Below are positions 6,848-15,000 of a DNA stretch of 50,428 nt, piece by piece. Made by a program: the position numbers and the translations under genes. The DNA is from a virus. The stretch lies in IMG/VR virus record IMGVR_UViG_3300042517_000864, positions 1-50,428 of that record; one strand, given 5' to 3'. Positions within the stretch are counted from its first letter, which is position 1. Every line of letters starts with the position of its first letter. A model generated the notes under the pieces. It did not search any database. It was not told the origin of the DNA and saw nothing but the letters and a program-made list of their open reading frames with translations.

Positions 6848-9628
6848 GTGAACAACCTAACGCCTGTGAGAAAAACACCCCTAGGCTACCCCGTCCTTTC
6901 GAGCACCTTGCGAGAGAGGATTTTTGGTAAGCAGGCTCCCCTGGAAATGAGCCACCTTGCCAAGCAAAAAGCAGAGAACCTGCTGAAAGAATTCGACATT
7001 CAAACTCCCGTCGACTACCCTGACCACCTCTACGACGGTCCCCTCCCCCTCCCTAACCTTAAGGGTGAAAATCTTGGGGCCCACTTCGAGACTATCGCCA
7101 ATGAACAAATCGGGGGATATAAAATCCTGGGAGACGAGTTTGCTGCCTGCAAACTGGCGGAAATCCCGCCCGCAACAGAACTCAAGTTCAACCCCGGCTG
7201 GACCCGTTACACGAAGGTCCGTGGCAAGTGGAAAACGGAGTCCGTGCCGTATCCTTTGGAGGAGGCATTCACGTACGATACTGAGACTTATGTGCATGGT
7301 GGCGCGTTTCCGATTATTGGCACTGCGCTATCTGCCAAAGCGGCTTACATTTGGTTGGCTTCTGAGCTTATTGATCCTAGTCTGCCTGAAGATAAGTGGG
7401 ACCAACACGCCTTAATCCCGATTGGAGAGAACCGTTTTGTAGTCGGTCATAACATCAGCTATGATCGCGTACGTGCCCGCGAAGGTTATTCACTCAATCG
7501 CACCAAACCTGAAAACTTTTACTTTGACACCCTATCTGCACACATTGGCGTATCTGGTCTTGCCAGTGGCCAGCGCTGGCTATATGTTTTGGCTGGTAAG
7601 AACCCTGAAGATCTTACTGATGAAGAAAAGCGAAAACTGAGGTATGCCCCCAAGTGGCTGGATGAGGGCTCCACAAACTCTCTGGTAGCTACTTACAACT
7701 TCCACGTTTATGAAGTGCGTAAGTTCTTCGGGGACGATGTTCAACCCTTGGGACAGGGCGACAAAGCCGTTCGGGACATTTTCGTAAAAGCCACCCACTT
7801 AAGTCAAATCCGACAGATGTTGACGGAGGCTGTTGACTACGCAGTCAAAGACGCCTTCTACACTGCTGAACTCTTCCAGGCACTGTGGCCCAAGTACCTA
7901 GACGCTACCCCATCCCCCGTTGCTCTCTGTGGTCATTATCACCTCAATGGGTCAATCATTCCTTTGGTCCCCGACTGGGAAGAGTGGATCCAGGGCGTAG
8001 AGCGCACCTTTGAAGAGCACAATAACGAGATGACCCAAATCTGTAAAGATTTGGTGTGGGAGAACTATGAGGAGTGGAAACGTCTCTATCTTAACGACCC
8101 TGTTAAAGCCGAGCGGTGGGTGGCCAAAGATCCTTGGCTTTCCCAGTTGAACTGGGAGGTTAAGACCTTTAAAGGCAAGTATGCTCACGTTCCTAAATGG
8201 GTGCGACCTTTCATCAAAGACCCAGATCAACACATCGGGGTGAAGTCCGATCTGTCTCACCTGATGCTCAAACTGACGTGGGAAGGGTCCCCGATGGTTC
8301 TAACTGGAGACATGGGCTGGTGCTATCACAGCGAGGAAGGTGTTCTCACCAAGATCCCTCACCCGAAAGGTGCAGGTGCAAACGTCGGCGGTGTTCTCTC
8401 AAAAGATTTCGTTGACGACATGAAAGTGGGTCGGCTCAATAGCGACCTGCCGGAGGCAAAGCGGGCACTTGAGATCGCGAACGCGGTCTCATACTGGACT
8501 TCGGTCCGTAAGCGTGTGATGGACCGGATCTTCATCCCTACCCATAACCCTCACGGTGCTGATGCACTGGTTACTCTCCCTGAGATCCTTTGCCATGGCA
8601 CCGTAACGCGACGAACCGTGGAGAGCCTCATGGTTACTATGTGTTCCACAAAAAACTGGCGCATTGGGACCGAACTAAAAAGCCGAGTGCAAGCTCCAGA
8701 GGGGTGGAAGATTGTAGGAGCCGACTTTGACGGTCAAGAAATGCAAATCGCTTCAATCTACTCAGATAAGTGGGAGGGTGGCCATGTGGGTTGTTCCCCC
8801 TTCGGGTATAACGTGCTTTCTGGATCAAAGGAAGCGGGGACAGACCCCCATAGCGCTCTTGCTAAACTGGCCGGAGTGGATCGAGACACCGCTAAAATCG
8901 CAGGCTTTGCGGTCCTTTACGGAGCCGGAGTTAGAGCCGTGCAAACATACATCCGAAGAAAGTATCCTGATAAATCCCCAACCGAGGTGAAAAACTTTGC
9001 CTACAGGATTCTGGAAGGCAAAAAAGGGAAACTCCGAAACGGAATGTATGAGGGAGGCTCCGATAGCGGATGCTTCAACTTCATGGAGGAGATTGCGATG
9101 AGGACCCGGGTCCCTCAGCTCCCGTGCTTGGGAACCAAAATCTCTACAGCAATGCGCCCCGCCGCGGTCGGCGATGACTTCAAGACCGGCCGAGTCAACT
9201 GGACGATTCAGTCCTCGGGTGCCGAAATCCTCAGCATCATGCTAACCGCCGTTCACTGGCTGACCCAGGAGTATAAAATTCCCGCCCGCTTCGTTCTCAG
9301 CATCCATGATGAAATCTGGTTTATGACCCCCGAGCGTTACGCAGAGCAGTTTGCTGCTCTATTCCAGATCGCCCACGTCTACACCTGGTCCCTGTTCCAC
9401 TCGGCGGTAGACATTCCAGAACTCCCACTGAGCCGGGCCTACTTTTCAAGTGTTGCGATTGATGAGCGCCTTCGCAAGTCACCAAAGGAAAAGACGGTAA
9501 CCCTGTCCAACCCTGGTGGCGAAACCGAATCATTTGGCACCGAGTACTCAATGTACGAGCTTGCCGAGATTGGTGCCATCCAGAAACTAACCACCCGCTA
9601 CGAAGCCATTCAAAAAGGAGTAATCTAA
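6848..9628 (+). CDS. Mitochondrial-type family A DNA polymerase (POLG-like)
   Basis: 926 residues, an apparently intact replicative polymerase with proofreading. Exonuclease motifs are DTET (144-147), VVGHNISYDR (198-207) and YAVKDAFYTAELF (331-343). The stretch around DTLSAHIGVSGLASGQRW (227-244) matches POLG rather than bacterial Pol I. Polymerase motifs are A, GADFDGQEMQIASI (624-637, D626); B, R679-K683-F687-Y691 in RDTAKIAGFAVLYGAG; and C, SIHDE (818-822, D821). GGSDSGCFN and RVNWTIQSSGAE also follow POLG order. F687 stands where human POLG has a tyrosine (Y951). The intervening spacer is shorter than in human POLG. It synthesises the phage genome. The start is GTG 6848 or 6866. From memory, S-TIM5 carries such a polymerase. 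Confidence 0.93.
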   Translation: MNNLTPVRKTPLGYPVLSSTLRERIFGKQAPLEMSHLAKQKAENLLKEFDIQTPVDYPDHLYDGPLPLPNLKGENLGAHFETIANEQIGGYKILGDEFAACKLAEIPPATELKFNPGWTRYTKVRGKWKTESVPYPLEEAFTYDTETYVHGGAFPIIGTALSAKAAYIWLASELIDPSLPEDKWDQHALIPIGENRFVVGHNISYDRVRAREGYSLNRTKPENFYFDTLSAHIGVSGLASGQRWLYVLAGKNPEDLTDEEKRKLRYAPKWLDEGSTNSLVATYNFHVYEVRKFFGDDVQPLGQGDKAVRDIFVKATHLSQIRQMLTEAVDYAVKDAFYTAELFQALWPKYLDATPSPVALCGHYHLNGSIIPLVPDWEEWIQGVERTFEEHNNEMTQICKDLVWENYEEWKRLYLNDPVKAERWVAKDPWLSQLNWEVKTFKGKYAHVPKWVRPFIKDPDQHIGVKSDLSHLMLKLTWEGSPMVLTGDMGWCYHSEEGVLTKIPHPKGAGANVGGVLSKDFVDDMKVGRLNSDLPEAKRALEIANAVSYWTSVRKRVMDRIFIPTHNPHGADALVTLPEILCHGTVTRRTVESLMVTMCSTKNWRIGTELKSRVQAPEGWKIVGADFDGQEMQIASIYSDKWEGGHVGCSPFGYNVLSGSKEAGTDPHSALAKLAGVDRDTAKIAGFAVLYGAGVRAVQTYIRRKYPDKSPTEVKNFAYRILEGKKGKLRNGMYEGGSDSGCFNFMEEIAMRTRVPQLPCLGTKISTAMRPAAVGDDFKTGRVNWTIQSSGAEILSIMLTAVHWLTQEYKIPARFVLSIHDEIWFMTPERYAEQFAALFQIAHVYTWSLFHSAVDIPELPLSRAYFSSVAIDERLRKSPKEKTVTLSNPGGETESFGTEYSMYELAEIGAIQKLTTRYEAIQKGVI

Positions 9629-9813
9629 TGAAGCGTAAAAAGTCCCGAGTTGAAAATGTTGGAGTTCAAGTCCTCCAGGGAGTCATCGACACTTATTACC
9701 TAACAGTCCCGTACGACAAGAAAAACCGAGTCATCCCTTCTTCGGTGGAATGCGCCTACAATTCTCGCTACTTCTCTCCCCAACAAACCATTAATATGCT
9801 CCGAGCACTCTGA
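9628..9813 (+). CDS. Small unknown basic protein
   Basis: 61 residues, MKRKKSRVENVGVQVLQGVI.... The N-terminus is lysine-rich, followed by a predicted strand-rich middle (DTYYLTVPYDKKNRVIPSSV). Its ATG overlaps the polymerase stop (TAATG) and a good AAGGAG lies just upstream, so it is translationally coupled to the polymerase. The positive charge would allow nucleic-acid contact, but no family is recognised. Confidence 0.65.
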   Translation: MKRKKSRVENVGVQVLQGVIDTYYLTVPYDKKNRVIPSSVECAYNSRYFSPQQTINMLRAL

Positions 9814-10055
9814 TGGCCTTTCCTCTCCCGGAAGACCCAAATTATAGAAAACTGGTTGTCACATTCTGGCTCGACGACATCGACGACAGGTTGGAAATCA
9901 ATCAGGTTCAAGATGCGGAAAAAAGTTGGAAAATCGCCAATGAAATCTACCTCTCTCTTCCACCCGGCTCTGGGGACCCAGACATAGAAAACTGGATCTT
10001 TCAGCAACGGGTAAAACTCGACAAACGCTTCGACACAACCAATGCGAACAATTAG
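9813..10055 (+). CDS. Small unknown acidic protein
   Basis: 80 residues, MAFPLPEDPNYRKLVVTFWL.... The start ATG overlaps the preceding TGA (TGATG). It is acidic and tryptophan-containing, with no recognisable motif. A GGGTAAAA (10009-10016) lies inside its 3' end and probably drives the next gene, which also overlaps it by 14 bases. It marks the switch from replication genes to tail genes. Confidence 0.6.
   Translation: MAFPLPEDPNYRKLVVTFWLDDIDDRLEINQVQDAEKSWKIANEIYLSLPPGSGDPDIENWIFQQRVKLDKRFDTTNANN
10009..10016 (+). promoter_or_regulatory. GGGTAAAA motif before the tail chaperone
   Basis: The octamer lies within the 3' end of the preceding gene and ends 26 nt before ATG 10042, the usual spacing. 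It is the first of the series that precedes a clear tail gene. Confidence 0.6.
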
Positions 10056-10371
10056 CAACGACGACTCGGTTAAAGCAACACCGGCAACCAAGAAAAACAC
10101 TATGACCAAACTCGAAACTTTCTCTACCACCCTGGCAGATGGTCGCGAAATCACCATCCGGGAAATGACCGGTCGTGACCTGATCTACATGGAAAAAGAC
10201 CTGACCAAGGCAGGTGATGTCGAGAAAGGCATGCGGATCATTGAGCGTCTGATTGTGGGTGATGACAAGATCACCTATGATGAGATCCTTGACCTCGGTG
10301 TGAAAGACTTCCGCAAACTCAGCGACCTTGTCGCCAAGGCCAACGGCACTGATGACGAAGACCCAAACTAA
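10042..10371 (+). CDS. Tail assembly chaperone, short form (gpG-like)
   Basis: 109 residues from ATG 10042, or 89 from ATG 10102 (MTKLETFSTTLADGREITIR). The body TIREMTGRDLIYMEKDLTKAGDV...IIERLIVGDD is the pattern of the small first-frame tail assembly chaperones encoded before tape measure genes. It ends DDEDPN followed by TAA, and the last two sense codons form the slippery site C-CCA-AAC. As in lambda G/GT, the short form would coat the tape measure together with a longer frameshifted form. The GGGTAAAA 26 nt upstream of 10042 supports the longer start. Confidence 0.75.
   Translation: MRTISNDDSVKATPATKKNTMTKLETFSTTLADGREITIREMTGRDLIYMEKDLTKAGDVEKGMRIIERLIVGDDKITYDEILDLGVKDFRKLSDLVAKANGTDDEDPN
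10362..10368 (+). promoter_or_regulatory. Programmed -1 ribosomal frameshift site (CCCAAAC)
   Basis: CCCAAAC is phased C-CCA-AAC in the upstream frame, immediately before its TAA, giving a textbook X-XXY-YYZ heptamer. After a -1 slip the ribosome reads CTA-ATA-GTT-GAG and enters the long downstream frame. Nine bases further on, AGGACCA (10378-10384) can pair with TGGTCCT (10418-10424), a possible stimulatory stem. Confidence 0.85.
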
Positions 10372-10793
10372 TAGTTGAGGACCAAGAGGATTTTACTTAT
10401 CTGGTAACTACCCCTAATGGTCCTACCTTCCACTTCAGGGAGGTTACACCCAAGGACTTCTACCTCGCTCAAGTTCTTCGCCAGGCCGAACGCAGCCAAC
10501 TAGAGCTCGTCGAACGGCTCCTGGTTGACAAAAGTGTTTTAGACGAGGCCAGCTCGTCCCAGACTCGCCAGGCCATAAAATGGGCCATTGAGACTTTGTT
10601 AGATAAGACAATCTTGACCCTGGAAAACTGGTTAGAGATTGCCTATCATCTCTGTAAGCAAAGGTGGGACGACTCCATTGAGTGGCTTGAAACTCAACCC
10701 ATGAGTAAAATCAACCTCATGATTGACATCGTTAAGAAACACGCCGAGGACCAGGAGAAGGAGATGAAGAAAAATGCCAGGAAGAAAAAATGA
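10362..10793 (+). CDS. Tail assembly chaperone, frameshift extension (gpT part of G-T fusion)
   Basis: This frame has no usable start codon near its beginning; upstream of CGA 10356 it meets TGA codons. It is therefore reached only by the -1 slip at 10362-10368. It adds about 141 residues to the short form, starting LIVEDQEDFTYLVTTPNGPTF and ending in a basic KKNARKKK tail. The fused protein would be about 250 residues (from 10042). A TTG at 10596 would start a 65-residue fragment, but the frame reads as coding sequence long before that. Family knowledge: the T domain recruits tube protein to the chaperoned tape measure. Its stop overlaps the next ATG (ATGA). Confidence 0.85.
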   Translation, partial: PKLIVEDQEDFTYLVTTPNGPTFHFREVTPKDFYLAQVLRQAERSQLELVERLLVDKSVLDEASSSQTRQAIKWAIETLLDKTILTLENWLEIAYHLCKQRWDDSIEWLETQPMSKINLMIDIVKKHAEDQEKEMKKNARKKK

Positions 10794-11203
10794 TTAGGAT
10801 CCGAGTCCAAGGCAATGGCCTCACGCCCATGAACCTCAATTGGTGGAAACCCACCAAGGAGGAATGGGTGCCGGTCCTTCTCGACGACCATCCCCAATTC
10901 TGGAAAAGCCAGGTTGACCCTACCTACCAGCGCCCCTGGCAACGGTTGACTCCTCGGTATGCCTCGTGGAAACAGAAAAACTTCCCCGGGCAGCCTATTC
11001 TGCGTCAAACGGGATTGATGCAAGATGTTGCCTACATCTTCACCCGGGGCAATAGATTCATGGTCAAATCCACCCACTACGGCGCCTACAACCAGTTCGG
11101 CACCAGTAAAATGGCAGCTCGACCGTGGATGGGGGTTCCCGACATCTCCCTTAAGCAAATCGTTCCCATCTCCTGGCGCAACATACTCTCCAGAAAAAGA
11201 TAA
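10790..11203 (+). CDS. Tail completion protein, gpS / virion-morphogenesis family
   Basis: 137 residues. LTPRYASWKQKNFPGQPILR, TGLMQDVAY, THYGAYNQFGTSKMAARPWM follow the order of the P2 gpS/Mu gpG-type family: a basic repeat with 'LT..YA.WK...G.PIL..TG', then 'H..Y.QFGT...ARP..G'. Such proteins cap or complete the tail so it can join the head. The ATG overlaps the stop of the frameshift frame (ATGA), so it is translated from the same message. Its position directly after the chaperone, where a tape measure is normally found, is unusual. Confidence 0.78.
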   Translation: MIRIRVQGNGLTPMNLNWWKPTKEEWVPVLLDDHPQFWKSQVDPTYQRPWQRLTPRYASWKQKNFPGQPILRQTGLMQDVAYIFTRGNRFMVKSTHYGAYNQFGTSKMAARPWMGVPDISLKQIVPISWRNILSRKR

Positions 11204-11244
11204 CTGCTAATTCGTAAACCCTACAGCAATTCACTCAAACGCCA

Positions 11245-11622
11245 ATGACACGCCGCACCTCCACTCGCACCACCAAAGCGGAACCAGCCGTTTCGGATCT
11301 CCAGGTTACGCCCGAATCCGCAAAGATTGAATCCCCTGTGCTTACTCCGGGCGAGAAAAACTCGGAACCGGCCCAGATGGAGACTCAGACAGAGTCCGTT
11401 GAACCCACTGCACCAGCTGAAGCTGCCCCCGCTGTGAAAATCCAAACGGATGTGCGAGAGAAGCTCGCCAAAAAATCCACATCGGAAGACGTCTTTGTTC
11501 CCACCAATCCCGCCGCCCTTGAGAAAGCCGCCGGTGAGGTTGCCAAGGAGAAAGGATTCGACCTGAACCGGGGCACATCCATTGGTGCCCGCCTCATGGC
11601 CCGTGCTAACAAGAGTGTCTAA
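11245..11622 (+). CDS. Unknown protein with disordered N-terminal half
   Basis: 125 residues. The first 75 residues are Thr/Ser/Pro/Glu-rich and likely disordered (TTKAEPAVSDLQ, EPTAPAEAAPAV). The C-terminal 45 residues look ordered and helical (FVPTNPAALEKAAGEVAKEK, SIGARLMARANKSV). No family was recognised. Its stop overlaps the next ATG (TAATG). It is probably a tail or neck accessory protein because of its location. Confidence 0.65.
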   Translation: MTRRTSTRTTKAEPAVSDLQVTPESAKIESPVLTPGEKNSEPAQMETQTESVEPTAPAEAAPAVKIQTDVREKLAKKSTSEDVFVPTNPAALEKAAGEVAKEKGFDLNRGTSIGARLMARANKSV

Positions 11623-12002
11623 TGACAATTTCCGTCCCTTTTCAACCACAGTTTACTTTTCGTAAACTTGGTTACCTCTACTTTACCAACTCTTTAGACT
11701 ACAGAGAGGTTCTAGAGCAAAATCCTCAGTGGAAAGTGACGGAATTACCCCCGTTGGGGGCTCAAATTCGTGTGCAAGCATCCGCCAACACCGCCGGAAC
11801 CCCTGGGGGACTCTCCCAGGGTTCCTTTGTGTTTGGCTTGCCAACAGGTCAGCAGCAGGCTAGCATTTTTCCTTACGACACCGAAGAATCTTATAGAATC
11901 GCCCTCGACCGCTACACATTACAGGGCGTAATTGATAGAGAGGAAATAAACGGGATCACATTCGACAGCACTCAGGCCATTACAGGGCAGCAAAACGGGT
12001 AA
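11622..12002 (+). CDS. Probable LysM-like tail protein (gpX-like)
   Basis: 126 residues. The segment FRKLGYLYFTNSLDYREVLE...NPQWKVTELPPLGAQIRVQA has the shape of a LysM domain: a strand, two short helices ending in 'L..NP', and 'G..I.V'. LysM-type proteins occur in contractile tails next to sheath and hub genes. The C-terminal half is unassigned and ends near a predicted strand pair (YTLQGVIDREEINGITF). Its stop codon lies inside the GGGTAAAA motif (GGG-TAA). The LysM call is tentative. Confidence 0.5.
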   Translation: MTISVPFQPQFTFRKLGYLYFTNSLDYREVLEQNPQWKVTELPPLGAQIRVQASANTAGTPGGLSQGSFVFGLPTGQQQASIFPYDTEESYRIALDRYTLQGVIDREEINGITFDSTQAITGQQNG

Positions 12003-12004
12003 AA
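11997..12004 (+). promoter_or_regulatory. GGGTAAAA motif and long leader of the sheath gene
   Basis: The octamer overlaps the stop of the LysM-like gene and ends 92 nt before the sheath ATG, a much longer leader than usual. The leader contains GTCTC-TGCG-GAGAC and ACCG-CCCTT-ACCGGT-type dyads. TGTAATAAA, just before the ATG, could be an extra -10. Confidence 0.55.
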
Positions 12005-12095
12005 CCACTGTAGTAGATCTCGTCTCTGCGGAGACTAAACGGTGACCGCCCTTACCGGTAGCGAGATTGAAAAGTAGGGCTCTTCCTGTAATAAA

Positions 12096-15000
12096 ATGGC
12101 AACTTTCTCCCTCGGGACTAGCGGGGTAACCCCTGGAGCTCCCGGTGTTTACATCAATGAGCAAGCAGGCCGTGCTGCTAACGCCGATCTGGCTGATTTT
12201 AGCACCGTTTACATGCTCGTGGAGACCGATGAAGGAGTCCCCGTAACTCGGTTCCCATTCAACTCCCCGACTGCCATCACTTCCTTGAATGATTACAAGG
12301 AACTGATCCGTATCGGAACCTCCACAGTTCCCGAAGGGCGCATTCCGCTCCTGAGCTACAACTGTGTAAACGAGTTCTTCCAGAACGCTCAAATTGGCGA
12401 CCTGCGTGTTGTTCGCGTAGGCACCCCCAACCAGATCGTTGAGATCGAATTCTTCCCCTCCGCCACCAAGATTAACAGCACCGACCTCCCATCCGCCCTG
12501 ATGGCTGGTAACAAGGTGTATGTCCAAATGATCCTGAATGGCCAGAAACTGGTGTCTGGCGACGGATCCACCGGTTACACCTCCAATGGAGAGTGGCTGG
12601 GCGTGCCCGTAGTCATCCCTGTGACCTATGTTGCTGGCGACGAAGCCAACAACCGCCGCATCTCTGCCGCTATCGCAGAAGCCGTAAAAGAGGCCATCGA
12701 GACCAACCCTGCCATCAGCAGCTCGGTTTATGTTCGTTCCGCCGGCTTGGTAAACGATCTGGACCCTTCCAGCAACTCTGAAAACAGCTATGTGACCATT
12801 GCTGCCACCACATTCGGCGGAAACGTGGAAGTGGTAACCGAAGTTCTGCCAGTTGGTAGCAACTTCGTGTTCATGCAGAACGCTTACAATGTGGATAACC
12901 TTGTAGGCGGAGCAGTGAACCTGGTGCGCGTTCCCCAGGACTACACTCAGTGCATCACAACTGCCTTTGACGGTCAGCAAGACCAGGGTTACCTGATCAC
13001 CCCGACCGCTTACGCCCAGTTTGGCGCCGCCGGTCGTGCTCTTGTGGGTGCTGCCGCTGCTGCACATTGTGCCAGCAACAGCTATAAGTGGATGGCCCTG
13101 GCTGATCCCGGACCGTTCCTGGTTACTGACGTCAACGAGTACAGCGAGTTTGTGCCCCACCAGGCCGCCGCTAACCTTGAAGAAGGTAAAGAGTATCTGG
13201 TAGACAACGCCATCTACAAGTGGATCGGTAACGACGTCACCTATCCCAAACTGACCAACCAGACAATCGTGTTCGGTGAGTCACCTGAGACCGCTGTAAA
13301 CGAGTCAGCCAACCTTGTGGCCGACGGCATTCAAGTCGGCCTCCTTGACTCTGGTGTTTACACCATCAATGCTGTGCCCACGGCAGTAGACGGTGTCTTC
13401 GAACTGAGCAGCACCAACTGGTGGCCTGTTACTCTGCCCATTCAGCAAGTAACCCTCAGCGGTGCAGGCGTAGGCAACGACTTCACTAACGCTCGCGTAT
13501 TCCCTGACGCCGTAACTCCGGTGGACCTGAATGGCGAAGTGTATGTGATCGCCGCTCCTTACGACACCACTAATGACTCGGAATACTCGCTGAACCGTAT
13601 TCTGCTTGCTACCAACCCTGTCGATGCCTCTAACATCTACAACCAGGTAGTTCTGGCTGGTGGTGCTGTCAACGTGACCGCCCCCCTCAACGGTGCGGTG
13701 TACATGCTGGCTCCCACCGGTGACACCGCTCAGATTGCTTATGCTGACGCTAAGTGGGATCTCCCCGTAGACATCAACGGTCAAACTTCTGACCTGATTG
13801 AGAACACTTCAGGATCCAACGCCGGTGTAAACACTCTGCACCTGCCTGGAACTCTGCAGAACCCTACTGCTGAATATATCCTGAACTGGGTGAGCCGGAC
13901 TCTGCTCAACCCTTCCGCTCAAATCGCTTCTTCTCTGAGCGTGCCTAATGTGGCCGACGGGAGCGCTCTGTTCACCGTTGTAGGCCACGGTCTGCGTAGC
14001 GGTCAGCGGATCTTCTTCACTCAGCCTGTCACTGTAACTGCCTCCGGCAGCACAACCAACCTTGTAAGCGCCACTACTAAACTGGTGAGCCGTCCTTACT
14101 GGGTGAAGGTTCTGAGCACAAGCACCTTTGTGATCTCGAACTCCCTGGCCAACTACACCACCAGCGCTTTCGTCTCGATCCCCACTGCCGGTGTAATCAG
14201 CACCCTGCCTTCCGTCTTCTACGGACAAGTCCTCGGTCGTGGCCTCACAACTGTGAACCCGATTGAACTGCTGACCCTGCCGATGATTCGTGCTCGGAAG
14301 TATGCTTTCGACACAAATGCCATCTGGAGTCAAGCCCTGGACGCATCGGTAGCTCCCACCGGTGTTACCGTGGTTGGTAACCCCAACACATCCATCTACC
14401 TGAATAGCAACCCTGTTATTCTGGGCGAAGACCAAATCAACCCCTATGGTGAAGACCTGAGCTCCGGCACCCTGTGTGGCTGGCTGCCCAAGTTCAACCT
14501 GGTTGCTCCGGATCCTTCCCCTGTTGCTGCCATCACTAACGCCTACTGCGTTCCTAAAGTTGAGCAGTTCTTCCAGTCCGAGTCCTACTTCGTTCCTGCC
14601 GTCGATTCAATCCTCGTCGGAACCTATAATGGAACCGCCGGCTCAGGCACTATCGGACCTGCTGCCACCCTGAGCGTGTCTGCTGGTGGTGCTCCCACTC
14701 TCGCCGCTGGCGTTTACAACAATGTCCCTGTGACAGGTGGTGCTGGATCTGGCCTTACCGCGACGGTCACCATCGCCGCTGGCGTGGTAAGTGCTGCGAC
14801 AGTCAACAACGCTGGCCAAGGTTACTCAACCGCCGACACTGGCTTGACCCTGCCCGCAGGCTACGGTGGTGCAACTCTGGACGTTGCTAGCATCGTCAGC
14901 ACTGGTGGATCTTTCCTCCTTCCTGCCGCTGGCTACGGTTCCGCTCTGGCTCCCGCTCGCCTTGTCGCTGGTTCCTCCGGCGCTCAGCTGGTTGCTCAGC

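Noticed and set aside
10596-10793. 65-residue gene starting at TTG 10596
   Set aside because: The frame is protein-like for over 200 bases upstream and joins the preceding gene at a slippery heptamer, so this is the end of a frameshift product.
11919-13160. 413-residue frame on the - strand opposite the sheath gene
   Set aside because: It is a mirror of the sheath codon pattern, with histidine/glycine-rich nonsense and no operon context; every other gene is on the + strand.
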